Of a stretch of DNA of 64,000 nucleotides, positions 7,615 to 19,038 are shown piece after piece (position 1 is the first letter of the stretch; each line of letters starts with the position of its first letter). The DNA comes from Fulvimarina endophytica. Its GTDB lineage: Bacteria; Pseudomonadota; Alphaproteobacteria; Rhizobiales; Rhizobiaceae. Location of the stretch: the NCBI RefSeq assembly GCF_003403015.1, contig NZ_QURL01000002.1, forward strand, positions 186,001 to 250,000, in the 5' to 3' direction. A program made the position numbers and the translations under genes. The notes beneath the pieces are model-generated. The model was not told where the DNA came from and searched no databases. It worked only from the letters and a program-made list of their open reading frames with translations.

Positions 7615-10229
7615 GCGCGGCGGACATCCATTCGGTCCCGGCCTCCACCGCCGGAACCGCCGAGGCCGGTCTTCTTCCGACGATCCGTCTTGCCTGGCGG
7701 TTCGCCCTGCGCGAAATGCGCGGCGGCCTTTCGGGCTTCGTCATCTTCCTTCTGTGCATCACGCTCGGCGTCGGGGCGATTGCCTCCGTCAACTCCGTCG
7801 CCTCGATGATGAGCGAAGGCATCGCGCGCGAGGGTCGGGCGATCCTTGGGGGCGATCTGCGCTTCCAGCTCGTCCAGCGCGAGCTGACGCCGGAGGAGGC
7901 GAGCTATATCGACGGGCTCGGCGAGGTCTCCCGCACGGCGGGCCTGCGCTCCATGGTTCGCACCGGGGATGGGTCCGACCAATCGCTCGCCGAAGTGAAG
8001 GCGGTGGATGGCGCCTATCCGCTCTACGGAACGGTCGACACGGTGCCGGATGCGCCGCTTTCGACGCTGTTCAAGGAGCGCGACGGCCGATATGGCGCGA
8101 TCGCCGCCCAGGAACTCTACGACCGTCTTGATCTGGAGCCGGGCGCGGTCGTGCGTCTCGGGAACGCCGAGGTCGAACTGACCGGCGTCCTGACGCGGGA
8201 GCCCGACATCCTCTCCGATGGCTTCGCCTTCGCCCCGCGCCTGATGATGTCGCGCGAGGGGCTGAACGCGACCGGTCTCGTCCAGCCCGGAAGCCTCGTC
8301 GAATACGACTGGCGGCTGAAGCTGCCGCCGACGAACGATCCCGAGGCCATCGCGGATGCGGCGCGCGAGGCGTTCCCGACATCGGGCTTCCGCATCCGGA
8401 CGGCCGAGGATGCGGCCCCGTCGCTCCAGCGCAATATCGATCGCTTCTCGCAATTCCTGACGCTTGTCGGCCTCACGGCCCTCATCGTCGGCGGCGTCGG
8501 CGTCGCCAATGCCGTGCGCGCCTATCTCGACGGCAAGCGACCGGTGATCGCATCCTTCAAGAGCCTCGGCGCGGCCGGACGTCTGGTGGTGCTGGTCTAT
8601 CTCTTCCAGATCATGACCATCGCGGCCGTCGGCGTCGTGCTCGGGCTCATCCTCGGCGTCATCGCGCCCTTCGTCACGGCGAACTTTCTCGAACGCGTGA
8701 TCCCGGTCGCGGCGAGCGCGTCCTTCTATCCGGGTGCGCTGGCGATCGCCGCGATCTTCGGTTTCCTGACGGCGTTGACCTTCGCTCTCCTGCCGCTCGG
8801 CCGCACGCGCGATGTCGCCGCGACAGCCCTCTTCCGCGATGCAGGCGCGACCGCATCCGGGCGGCTGCGCTGGACCTATGCCATCGGAACGGGGGTGCTG
8901 GCCCTCTCGATCGCCGGCCTCGCTCTCCTGATGGCGCGCGACAAGCAGATCGCGCTGACCTTCCTCGGCGGGACGGCCGCCGCCTTCGTCATCCTGCGCC
9001 TCGTGGCGGTGGGCGTGATGGCGCTCGCCCGGCGCGCGCCGAAGGTCGCCTCCACGCCGCTTCGCCTCGCCCTCGGCAATATCCACCGCCCGGGAGCCCT
9101 GACGCCTTCCGTGGTCCTCTCCCTCGGCCTCGGGCTCACGCTTCTCGTGACGCTCGCGATCATCGATTACGACCTGCGCCAGGAGGTGGGAACGGGGCTC
9201 GCGAGCCGCGCGCCGAACTTCTTCTTCGTGGACATCCAGAACGCCGAGATCGACGGCTTCCGCCAGACCGTGGAGGAGGCCGCGCCAGGCTCGACCCTCG
9301 ATGCGGTGCCGATGCTTCGCGGCCGGATCACCAAGCTCGGCGATCAGGACGTCGCGACCATGGAGATTCCGGAGGAGGGCGGCTGGGTGCTGCGCGGCGA
9401 CCGGGGCGTGACCTATGCCGCCGAGGAGCCGGCGAATTCCACGCTGACCGCCGGCGAGTGGTGGCCGGCCGATTACGACGGGCCCCCGCTCGTCTCCTTC
9501 GCGGACGAGGAGGCGCGCGAACTCGGCCTCGAAGTGGGCGAGACGATCACCGTCAACGTCCTCGGCCGATCGATCACGGCCGAGATCGCCAATCTGCGCG
9601 CGATCGAATGGCAGGACCTCTCGATCAACTTCGTGATGGTCTTCTCGCCCAATACCTTCGCGGGCGCACCCCATGCCTGGCTTGCGACCCTCAGCCTCGA
9701 CGACGGCCGGGCCGATCGCTCGAACGCGGAGGTCGCGGCGCGCGAGAAGCAGATCGTCAACACGATCACCAATGCCTATCCGGCGGTGACCACGGTCCGG
9801 GTGAAGGACGCGCTCGACGCCGTCAACGGCCTGATCGCGCAGCTCGCCCTCGCGATCCGCGTCGCGGCGGGCGTCGCGCTCGTCGCCTCGATCCTTGTGC
9901 TGGCGGGCGCACTGGCCGCCGGCAACCGGGCACGGGTTCACGATGCGGTGGTGCTGAAGACCCTCGGGGCGACACGCGTGACGCTGATCAAGGCGTTCGC
10001 GACCGAATACGCGCTTCTCGGACTTGCGACGGGCATCTTCGCGATCGCGGCCGGAGCGCTCGCCTCCTGGTTCGTCGTCGACCGGATCATGTCGCTTCCC
10101 TACATCTTCGATTGGACGGTGGCGCTCGCCACGCTCGCGACCTCGCTGGTGCTGACGGTCGGCTTCGGGCTGGCGGGCACGTGGCGCATCCTCGGACAGA
10201 AGGCGGCACCCATCCTGCGCAATCTCTGA
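7611..10229 (+). CDS. ABC transporter permease (YbbP / FtsX-MacB superfamily)
   Basis: 872 residues, the length of YbbP. A first membrane helix at about 38-60 (FVIFLLCITLGVGAIAS) is followed by a large extracytoplasmic domain, then a group of FtsX-type helices from about 285 (LTLVGLTALIVGGVGVANAV), a second extracytoplasmic domain (about 525-740) and a final group of helices. This is the duplicated FtsX layout. Translation is coupled to the ATPase through an ATGA overlap. Its position next to a TesA-type esterase is as in E. coli. Transport or mechanotransmission of envelope material is inferred. Confidence 0.9.
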   Translation: MSAADIHSVPASTAGTAEAGLLPTIRLAWRFALREMRGGLSGFVIFLLCITLGVGAIASVNSVASMMSEGIAREGRAILGGDLRFQLVQRELTPEEASYIDGLGEVSRTAGLRSMVRTGDGSDQSLAEVKAVDGAYPLYGTVDTVPDAPLSTLFKERDGRYGAIAAQELYDRLDLEPGAVVRLGNAEVELTGVLTREPDILSDGFAFAPRLMMSREGLNATGLVQPGSLVEYDWRLKLPPTNDPEAIADAAREAFPTSGFRIRTAEDAAPSLQRNIDRFSQFLTLVGLTALIVGGVGVANAVRAYLDGKRPVIASFKSLGAAGRLVVLVYLFQIMTIAAVGVVLGLILGVIAPFVTANFLERVIPVAASASFYPGALAIAAIFGFLTALTFALLPLGRTRDVAATALFRDAGATASGRLRWTYAIGTGVLALSIAGLALLMARDKQIALTFLGGTAAAFVILRLVAVGVMALARRAPKVASTPLRLALGNIHRPGALTPSVVLSLGLGLTLLVTLAIIDYDLRQEVGTGLASRAPNFFFVDIQNAEIDGFRQTVEEAAPGSTLDAVPMLRGRITKLGDQDVATMEIPEEGGWVLRGDRGVTYAAEEPANSTLTAGEWWPADYDGPPLVSFADEEARELGLEVGETITVNVLGRSITAEIANLRAIEWQDLSINFVMVFSPNTFAGAPHAWLATLSLDDGRADRSNAEVAAREKQIVNTITNAYPAVTTVRVKDALDAVNGLIAQLALAIRVAAGVALVASILVLAGALAAGNRARVHDAVVLKTLGATRVTLIKAFATEYALLGLATGIFAIAAGALASWFVVDRIMSLPYIFDWTVALATLATSLVLTVGFGLAGTWRILGQKAAPILRNL

Positions 10230-10274
10230 TGCCTTCCCGAGCCCGGATCGTGTTCACGCGAAGTTCAGCAAAAT

Positions 10275-10305
10275 AGGGCATTCCTGCCCTTCCAGCCGGC
10301 TGGAA
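10275..10305. promoter_or_regulatory. Tandem dyads upstream of the Bax-inhibitor gene
   Basis: Two adjoining inverted repeats: AGGGCA-TTCC-TGCCCT (10275-10290) and the perfect 16-bp palindrome TTCCAGCCGGCTGGAA (10290-10305). They sit between the ABC permease stop and a possible promoter, so they could be an operator or a weak terminator of the exporter operon. There is no T-run. Confidence 0.4.
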
Positions 10306-10309
10306 AGTC

Positions 10310-10338
10310 TTGTTTCACGCTTTTCCAGACCGCATATT
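10310..10338 (+). promoter_or_regulatory. Candidate sigma-70-type promoter of the Bax-inhibitor gene
   Basis: TTGTTT at 10310-10315 and CATATT at 10333-10338 with 17-bp spacing, about 110 bp before the ATG. The AT-rich -10 stands out against its GC-rich surroundings. Placement is by eye. Confidence 0.35.
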
Positions 10339-10447
10339 ATGGCCATCGCTGGGCGTCCCGCCAGCGGCCCTTGATCAACCCGCTCTCGCGACCCGAGGGC
10401 CAAAATCGAGCACCCGACGGGACACTCGTAAAAGGATACAGACGACT

Positions 10448-11206
10448 ATGGCTGATTATCGGAATTCCAGCATGCGCTCGGTGCCTGCTGCCGGTACGCG
10501 AGCGGATATCGACCAGGGCCTTCGCAGCTACATGCTGAAGGTCTACAACCTGATGGCAGGCGGCGTTGCGCTCACGGGCGTCGCGGCCTATGTCATGTAC
10601 ATGCTGTCCTTCGTGACCGACGGGTCCGGTCAGATCGTCGGCTACACGGAACTCGGCGCGACCCTGTTCGGCTCGCCGCTGAAGTGGGTCATCATGCTCG
10701 CCCCGCTCGGCATGGTGTTCTTCCTCTCGTTCCGCGTCCACAAGATGAGCGTCGCGGCCGCGCAGGGCACGTTCTGGGCCTATGCCGCGCTGGTCGGCGT
10801 GTCGCTCGCCTCGATCTTCGCCGTCTATACGGGCGAATCCATCACGCAGGTCTTCTTCATCACGGCCGCCACCTTCGGCGCGCTGTCGCTCTTCGGCTAT
10901 ACCACCAAGCGCGACATCTCCGGCTGGGGTTCGTTCCTGTTCATGGGCGTGATCGGCATCGTCATCGCGATGGTCGTGAACATCTTCCTCGCCTCGCCGG
11001 CGCTGCAGTTCGCGATCTCCGTGATCGGCGTCCTGGTCTTCGCGGGCCTCACCGCCTACGACACGCAGCAGATCAAGGAAATGTACTATGAGGGCGACGG
11101 TTCGGAAGTCGCCGGCCGCAAGGCCGTGATGGGCGCGCTTCGCCTCTATCTCGACTTCCTCAACATGTTCCTCATGCTGCTCCAGCTCTTCGGCAACCGC
11201 GAATAA
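10448..11206 (+). CDS. Bax inhibitor-1 / YccA family membrane protein
   Basis: 252 residues from ATG 10448 with seven hydrophobic segments after a soluble start. YNLMAGGVALTGVAAYVM near residue 35, the central SLASIFAVYTG and the C-terminal AYDTQQIKEMYYEGDG followed by LRLYLDFLNMFLMLLQLFG are the family's hallmarks; the Asp residues near the end correspond to the pH-sensing pair in bacterial homologues. The family forms calcium-leak or protease-modulating membrane proteins. It is monocistronic, ended by a strong terminator. The open frame continues upstream but the extension lacks family similarity. Confidence 0.93.
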   Translation: MADYRNSSMRSVPAAGTRADIDQGLRSYMLKVYNLMAGGVALTGVAAYVMYMLSFVTDGSGQIVGYTELGATLFGSPLKWVIMLAPLGMVFFLSFRVHKMSVAAAQGTFWAYAALVGVSLASIFAVYTGESITQVFFITAATFGALSLFGYTTKRDISGWGSFLFMGVIGIVIAMVVNIFLASPALQFAISVIGVLVFAGLTAYDTQQIKEMYYEGDGSEVAGRKAVMGALRLYLDFLNMFLMLLQLFGNRE

Positions 11207-11256
11207 TCGCTCGGCGCCGAGCGCGATCCCTCCGGGTCGCAGGTGAGCTTCGAAAC

Positions 11257-11284
11257 GGAAAGGGCGGTCCTCGGGCCGCCCTTT
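11257..11284 (+). terminator. Rho-independent terminator of the Bax-inhibitor gene
   Basis: A 9-bp stem AAAGGGCGG / CCGCCCTTT with an 8-nt loop and five Ts, 50 bases past the stop codon. It is the most canonical terminator in the window. Confidence 0.9.
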
Positions 11285-11457
11285 TTCATGCATGGTGCAA
11301 GGGCTGGCCCAGGACGGTATGGCCTCCCGGGCATCGGACCGGACGTGGACCCGGTCTTCGGGCCGTCCGACGCGTCAGATAGACACCGCAGCCTCGGACC
11401 CGTTTCCGGTATCGGGTCCGGGAATTCCTGGGACCACCTTCGAAGGAGCAGCCAGAC

Positions 11458-12021
11458 GTGAACCGCGACATCTCGATCCGCCCCGCAGTCTCGGGCGATA
11501 TCGCCGCAATCACCGCCATATACGAGGACGAGGTCCTCAACGGCACGGCGACCTATGAGCTCGTGCCGCCGGGGATCGCGGAGATGGAGCGGCGCTTCGA
11601 GACGCTGGTGAACGCGCGCTATCCCTATATCGTGGGTGAGGCGGCCGATGGCGCCATCCTCGGCTACGCCTATGCGGGGCCGTACCGGCCGCGTCCGGCC
11701 TATAACTGGATGGTGGAGAACGCGATCTATCTCGCCCGCGAGGCACGCGGACAGGGGCTCGGATCGCGGCTTCTCGAAGATCTCATCGCCCGCTGCGAAG
11801 CCCTCGGCTTTCGTCAGATGGTGGCGGTGATCGGCGGATCTGACAATCTCGGCTCGATCGGCGTCCATCGCCGCCTGGGCTTTGCGGAGATCGGCGTGAT
11901 GAAGGCGACCGGCCTCAAGTTCGGGCGCTGGATCGATACGGTCCTCATGCAGCGCCCCCTCGGGGAAGCGGGTCGGACGATCCCCGACGCCGACGAGTTT
12001 CCCGGAACGATCGGGCGCTAA
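11458..12021 (+). CDS. GNAT N-acetyltransferase, phosphinothricin acetyltransferase-like
   Basis: 187 residues with a GTG start preceded by AAGGAG at good spacing. NARYPYIVGE, GYAYAGPYRPRPAYNWMVENAIY, REARGQGLGSRLLEDLI (acetyl-CoA loop) and SIGVHRRLGFAEIGVM match the Pat/Bar/YncA group, which acetylates small amines such as phosphinothricin, methionine sulfoximine or sulfone. The chromosomal copy probably has a natural detoxification or amino-acid substrate and should not be read as a resistance gene. Confidence 0.88.
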   Translation: MNRDISIRPAVSGDIAAITAIYEDEVLNGTATYELVPPGIAEMERRFETLVNARYPYIVGEAADGAILGYAYAGPYRPRPAYNWMVENAIYLAREARGQGLGSRLLEDLIARCEALGFRQMVAVIGGSDNLGSIGVHRRLGFAEIGVMKATGLKFGRWIDTVLMQRPLGEAGRTIPDADEFPGTIGR

Positions 12022-12083
12022 TCGCCGGGCCCGCCTGTCACTCACTAGACCCGGCCGCTGAGGCGTGCGTCCTTCCGTGGGCC

Positions 12084-12452
12084 TCAGCGACCGCTATCGG
12101 CGTTCTTCAGCTGCCGGTCGAAGACGTTGAGCACCGTCGAAAGATCGTGCCCGCGCTTCATCACCATGCCGCCGGCCGCAACCACCTGATAGGCGCCCTG
12201 CCGCCGGGCGAATTTCGGGTTCTTCTCGACCCGGTAGATCGGCATCTCGCTGGAGCGCCGGAAGATCGAGAACACCGCGCGATCCTTCAGCATGTCGATG
12301 GCGTAATCCCGCCACTCCCCGGCGGCGACCATCCGGCCGTAGACCTTGAGGATGGCGGAAAGTTCGCGCCTGTCGAAGACGATCTGCGCGTCACTCGTGC
12401 GGCCGTTGGGAAAGGCGATGAGGTTGGAGGCGTCGTCTGTGATGACGGTCAT
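12084..12452 (-). CDS. DUF2794 protein
   Basis: 122 residues from ATG 12452. The pattern VFDRRELSAILKVYGRMVAAG, DYAIDMLKDRAVFSIFRR, PIYRVEKNPKF and a C-terminal DLSTVLNVFDRQLK fits DUF2794, a short soluble alphaproteobacterial family of unknown function. The 5' extension of the open frame is Arg-rich and looks non-coding. It lies downstream of the DUF1223 gene on the same strand, 306 bp away, so probably has its own promoter. Confidence 0.85.
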   Translation of the reverse strand: MTVITDDASNLIAFPNGRTSDAQIVFDRRELSAILKVYGRMVAAGEWRDYAIDMLKDRAVFSIFRRSSEMPIYRVEKNPKFARRQGAYQVVAAGGMVMKRGHDLSTVLNVFDRQLKNADSGR

Positions 12453-12758
12453 GCGGATCGCGTGTCCTTTCGGAGCCTGATGCCGGACGATCTCGCGAAG
12501 GCGGCTGCGACCGCGCGACCGGGTTCGGCAGTTCTCTTCCCGTGCCGGGCTTCGGGCTCGGCTCGTGACGCGCCGCCGCCGGATGCTCCGGTTTCCAATA
12601 CCGAGACCGCAGGTGGAGCCGCGAAAGCCGGGCCGCAAGAGCGCCAAGCAGATTGGTGACGGTATGGTGACATGGAATGGAGGGGACGGCAAAGCGCGAA
12701 ACGAAGAGGGAAGCGGGCCGGCCGCGTTCCGTCCGGCCGGGTATAAGGCCCTGCCGCG
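12453..12758. other. Intergenic region between DUF1223 and DUF2794 genes
   Basis: 306 bases without a credible gene. It holds a hairpin next to the DUF1223 stop (12718-12740) and must hold the DUF2794 promoter, for which I see no clear boxes. Confidence 0.5.
12718..12740 (-). terminator. Terminator-like hairpin after the DUF1223 gene
   Basis: Seven-bp stem CCGGCCG / CGGCCGG with a 9-nt loop, 18 bases past the DUF1223 stop. On the minus strand it is followed by a pyrimidine-rich but not T-only stretch, so it is a weak candidate. Confidence 0.35.
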
Positions 12759-13634
12759 TCAGCGATAGCCGGACAGGTCGATGCGCGCGGCCGACAGGAT
12801 CGGACCGGGGCTCCCGTCGCGTCCCATCGACTGGATGAGGACGGCGCAGCCATTGTCGCCGATCGCGCCGGCCGTGAGGGTGGAGATCGGAAGGGTGACC
12901 TTCATGGGCTCGCCCGACCAGGCGCCGAGAACCCGCCAGTCCCGCACGGGATGGGTGGTCGTGAGCGTCGCCCCGTCGTTCTCGCCCGAGGTCACGCTGG
13001 TGCTTGCGTGATTGTCGTAGGTGACGACGATGAGGACGGGCATCGCGTCCTGCGTCGCCGTATTTTCGAGGCTCGCATAGATCTTCAGATTGCGACCCGC
13101 GATCCGCGCTCGCACCAGGGCCTGTCCGCCCGCATCGATCGGCCGCAAGGCGTTGAGCGCCTGCTCGATTTCCTGGGGCTTGGTGCCGACGAACTGTTCG
13201 CGGCCGTCGATCACGATCTGGGGCGTGAACAGGGTCGAGAGGTTGAAGCTCGCCCCGTAGTCTCGCTGTCGCGATGTGTTTTCCGGCGAGCCGTAGGTAT
13301 CGCGCCAGCCGGTATAGTCCCAGTAGTCCACATGGTAGGTGAGGGGAAGGACGCCCGCTTCGCCGGCGATCCCGTCCATCACCTTGCCGGCCGGCGGACA
13401 GGTGCTGCAGGCCTGGCTGGTGAAGAGCTCCACCACATGCTCGACCGGGATGGAGGTCTGCCCTTCGAGGGCCGTCTGGGCGAAGGCGGGTGTGCCTGCC
13501 ACGAGGCTCGCCGACACGAGCGCGAGCACCGAGAGCCTGGGCGGACGGGCGGGCCGGTTTCCTCCGCGCGGTAAGGCGCGAGGGCCGGTCCGGGAGGCGA
13601 TGGTGCGGTGCGGGAGCAGGCGCTCTTCTGTCAT
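12759..13634 (-). CDS. DUF1223 periplasmic thioredoxin-fold protein
   Basis: 291 residues from ATG 13634. A signal segment (SVLALVSASLVAGTPAFAQ) ends near residue 53. The mature protein opens with VVELFTSQACSTCPPAGKVM, a C-x-x-C motif in the thioredoxin-fold position, then YHVDYWDYTGWRDTYG and FTPQIVIDGREQFVG, all typical of DUF1223. The family is common next to aconitase in rhizobia. A redox or chaperone role is likely from the fold but undemonstrated. The basic leader before the hydrophobic core is long, so the true start may be a few residues further in. Confidence 0.85.
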   Translation of the reverse strand: MTEERLLPHRTIASRTGPRALPRGGNRPARPPRLSVLALVSASLVAGTPAFAQTALEGQTSIPVEHVVELFTSQACSTCPPAGKVMDGIAGEAGVLPLTYHVDYWDYTGWRDTYGSPENTSRQRDYGASFNLSTLFTPQIVIDGREQFVGTKPQEIEQALNALRPIDAGGQALVRARIAGRNLKIYASLENTATQDAMPVLIVVTYDNHASTSVTSGENDGATLTTTHPVRDWRVLGAWSGEPMKVTLPISTLTAGAIGDNGCAVLIQSMGRDGSPGPILSAARIDLSGYR

Positions 13635-13962
13635 TGCCGGTTCGTGTCGTTGCGGGACGATCGGGTCCGATGCTGCCCAGAGCGCGATGGCCTTCGATTG
13701 TCTCGAACACCCGCGCTCCGGACCCTCAGTTAAGCAGGATGCGAGCGGAAAAACCGGTGCCCACGTTTCCTCATCCTGCACCGGGACGATAGGGGCGAGC
13801 CCCGCCGGTCTCCAATCACGTGCGGGTGAGGGGCCAAACGTTCGCGCGAGAGAGCCGTGATGGAACGGTTCGCGACGGCCTCCCGTCAAAACAAAGAGGC
13901 CGCCGGTGGTCCGGCGGCCTCGGTTCGCGATCCCTTTCGGGGACTGCTCGATACGGCCTCGA
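13635..13962. other. Intergenic region between acnA and the DUF1223 gene
   Basis: 328 bases. It holds the strong acnA terminator (13896-13921) and, further on, the presumed DUF1223 promoter, which I cannot pinpoint. Nothing else is seen. Confidence 0.5.
13896..13921 (-). terminator. Rho-independent terminator of acnA
   Basis: Perfect 11-bp GC stem (GAGGCCGCCGG / CCGGCGGCCTC) with a 4-nt loop, 41 bases past the acnA stop. On the minus strand it is followed by TTTGTTTTGAC. A strong, convincing terminator. Confidence 0.9.
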
Positions 13963-16734
<2,772 letters not shown>

Positions 16735-17039
16735 GTCGTTCCTTCTGAAGCCGAGCCAGGGCCGAAGGGCGAACACCCATCGCGCGGCGGAAAACGCGCG
16801 TCGAAGATGCGGGTACGACCATTTCCGCTGTGTCCACCTCGGGCACCTTCGGCAAGGAAAGGTGCCGCGCTGATCGGCGCTGATGACGTTCCACACCGGT
16901 CGCTGGCATGGTTGCCCCCGTCACTTAGCGCCGATTAGAACCGTGATAAAGGGGAAGCCGGTGTTCGCCGGACATTTTATGCTACACCGCAGCATGACCG
17001 CAGGCCGGGACGATCATTCGAGGCTGGGAGATCCCGAAG
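16735..17039. other. Divergent promoter region, acnA / PNPOx-like gene
   Basis: 305 bases between divergent starts. It holds an inverted repeat GCACCTT / AAGGTGC (16843-16865) about 110 bases ahead of acnA. An AT-rich patch around 16930-16985 is the likely place for both promoters. I see no Irr or RirA box that I would trust. Confidence 0.5.
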
Positions 17040-17654
17040 ATGAGCGACATCACGACGATCGAGGCCTTGCGCGGTCTCTACGGCGCGCCGGGTGAGCGCT
17101 CCATAAAGAAGGAGATGCGCCAGCTCGATACCCACGCGAAGGCCTTTCTTGAGAAGAGCCCCTTCGTCGTGATCGGATCGTCGGCGCCGGGGCGGCTGCC
17201 CGATGTCAGCCCGAAGGGTGACAGGCCCGGATTCACGCTGGTTCTCGACGACCGGACCATCGCGATCCCGGATCGGCCCGGCAACAAGCGTCTCGACACC
17301 TTCGAGAACGTGATCGAAAACCCGATGGTCGGCCTGCTCTTCCTCATTCCCGGGATGGATGAGACGCTGCGGATCAATGGTTCCGCCAGGATCTCGACGG
17401 ATGCGGTGCTGCTCGAACGGCTGGCCGTCGGCGGCAAGGCGCCGGTCGCAGCGCTCGTGGTCACGACGAAGGAGGTCTATCTGCACTGCGCCAAGGCGTT
17501 CATGCGCTCCGAACTCTGGAACCCGGATCGCCACATCGACCGCCGGACCATGCCGACGCTCGGGCAGATGCTGAAGGACCAGATCGGTTTTTCCGACGAT
17601 GCCGTGGAGACCCAGAGGGCCATGGAAGAGCGCTACCTGAAGACGATGTTTTGA
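17040..17654 (+). CDS. Pyridoxamine 5'-phosphate oxidase-like FMN-binding protein
   Basis: 204 residues. The core SPFVVIGSSAPGRLPDVSPKGD, the D-R-x-x-I-P-D segment (TIAIPDRPGNKRLDTFENVI) and NPMVGLLFLIPG are typical of the PNPOx-like split-barrel family that binds FMN, F420 or heme. Length and C-terminus (KEVYLHCAKAFMRSELW) match the subgroup often annotated as MSMEG_1061-type pyridoxamine 5'-phosphate oxidase family, not true PdxH. It is placed 10 bp ahead of ccmA, so it may share its transcript. Substrate unknown. Confidence 0.85.
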   Translation: MSDITTIEALRGLYGAPGERSIKKEMRQLDTHAKAFLEKSPFVVIGSSAPGRLPDVSPKGDRPGFTLVLDDRTIAIPDRPGNKRLDTFENVIENPMVGLLFLIPGMDETLRINGSARISTDAVLLERLAVGGKAPVAALVVTTKEVYLHCAKAFMRSELWNPDRHIDRRTMPTLGQMLKDQIGFSDDAVETQRAMEERYLKTMF

Positions 17655-17664
17655 CGAGATCCCC

Positions 17665-18369
17665 ATGCTGACGATCTCGGTCGAGGGCCTGTCGGTCGGG
17701 CGTGGACGAACCATCGCCGCAGGACCGCTCGATTTCAGGTCGAGCGCCGGCGAGGCCCTCGTCGTCACCGGCCCGAATGGAGCGGGCAAGTCGACGCTCC
17801 TGCGCACGCTCGCAGGTCTCCTGCCACCGGTCGCGGGCGAAGTGGTCATCGAAGGTGCGTTGGCCGCCGATGGCGAAGCCGCCCGGACCCTTGCCGAGAT
17901 CTCCCATTATGTCGGCCATCGCAACGCCATGAAGCCGGGAGTGACGGTCGGCCGGAACCTCGATTTCTGGCGCGCGAGCCTCTCGCTCGCCGGCGGCGGC
18001 CTGTCGAACCGGGACGCGCTCGACGCGCTCGGTCTTCCAGATCTCACGGGCCTGCCCTTCGGCTATCTTTCCGCCGGCCAGCAGAGGCGGGCCTCGCTCG
18101 CCCGTCTCCTCGTCGCACCGCGCGATGTCTGGATTCTCGACGAGCCGACCGCGGCCCTCGATGCGGATGCGCAGGTCCGGTTCGGCGAGGTGATGGGACG
18201 GCATCTGTCGGCGGGGGGGATCGTGCTGGCCGCGACGCACCAGCCTCTGGGGCTCGACGAGGCGAAGCGCCTCGATCTCGCGGCGGGAGCTGCCGGCACG
18301 CGGCGGACGGCCGGCGCCGGGCCGACGATCGACGAACGCGAACTTGCCGAGGCGGAGGGCTGGATATGA
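17665..18369 (+). CDS. ccmA: Heme exporter ATP-binding protein CcmA
   Basis: 234 residues. Walker A GPNGAGKST at about 33-41, signature LSAGQQRRASLARLL, and Walker B DVWILDEPTAALD. The LSAGQ signature, the short length and the coupled CcmB identify CcmA, which with CcmB releases holo-CcmE from CcmC in System I cytochrome c maturation. It overlaps ccmB by ATGA. Normally ccmC, ccmD and ccmG follow; here they do not. Confidence 0.93.
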   Translation: MLTISVEGLSVGRGRTIAAGPLDFRSSAGEALVVTGPNGAGKSTLLRTLAGLLPPVAGEVVIEGALAADGEAARTLAEISHYVGHRNAMKPGVTVGRNLDFWRASLSLAGGGLSNRDALDALGLPDLTGLPFGYLSAGQQRRASLARLLVAPRDVWILDEPTAALDADAQVRFGEVMGRHLSAGGIVLAATHQPLGLDEAKRLDLAAGAAGTRRTAGAGPTIDERELAEAEGWI

Positions 18370-19034
18370 AGGCTCTCGGCGCGCTTTACCTTCGGGACCT
18401 GCGCCTTGCCGTCTCGGGCGGCGGCGGGGCGATGACCGGCGTCATCTTCTTCCTCGCCGTCGTCGCGACGGTCCCTTTCGGCATCGGTCCCGATCTCAAC
18501 CTTCTGTCGCGCATCGGCCCGGCCATCCTGTGGATCGGCGCGCTGCTCTCGGCGCTCCTGACGCTCGACCGGCTGTTTCAGGCGGACCGGGACGACGGAA
18601 CGCTCGATCTTCTCGTGATGGGCCGGACGCCCATGGCTCTGGTCGTCGCCGTCAAATGCGCGGCGCTCTGGACGGCGGGCGGCCTGCCTCTCGTTCTGGC
18701 GGCGCCCTTTCTCGGCCTGTTCCTGGCGCTGGAGCCCACGGCGATCGCCGCGAGCGCGCTGACGCTCCTCGTGGGCACGCCGGCCATCACCTTCATCGGG
18801 GCGGTGGGCGCGGCGGTGGCCGTCGCCCTGCCGCGCGGCGGCCTCCTCGTCTCGGTGCTCGTCCTTCCGCTGGCGATCCCGGTGCTCATCTTCGGCGTCT
18901 CGGCGACCTATGGCGCGGTGAACGATCCCGAACCCTTCATGCCGCCCTTCCTGATCCTCAGCGCGCTCACACTGTTCTTCGGCACTCTCGGTCCGGTGGC
19001 GGCGGGAGCGGCGCTGAAGGCGAGCGCGGACTGA
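18366..19034 (+). CDS. ccmB: Heme exporter membrane protein CcmB
   Basis: 222 residues with six hydrophobic segments. LYLRDLRLAVSGGGG at the start, IGPAILWIGALLSALLTLDRLF and the later DDGTLDLL pattern are standard CcmB. It forms the membrane part of the CcmAB ATPase. The open frame ends 4 bp before the convergent DUF6460-like gene, so there is no room for ccmC here; the next plus-strand gene is yciB. Confidence 0.93.
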   Translation: MKALGALYLRDLRLAVSGGGGAMTGVIFFLAVVATVPFGIGPDLNLLSRIGPAILWIGALLSALLTLDRLFQADRDDGTLDLLVMGRTPMALVVAVKCAALWTAGGLPLVLAAPFLGLFLALEPTAIAASALTLLVGTPAITFIGAVGAAVAVALPRGGLLVSVLVLPLAIPVLIFGVSATYGAVNDPEPFMPPFLILSALTLFFGTLGPVAAGAALKASAD

Positions 19035-19038
19035 CCGG

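Noticed and set aside
7434..9941. Long frame antisense to the YbbP-type permease
   Set aside because: Same GC-skew artefact; translation is extremely rich in Arg, Asp, Glu and Gly without hydrophobic cores.
11458..12021. Herbicide or antibiotic resistance role for the Pat-like acetyltransferase
   Set aside because: Chromosomal homologues of this type are common and usually act on native amines; no mobile context is present.
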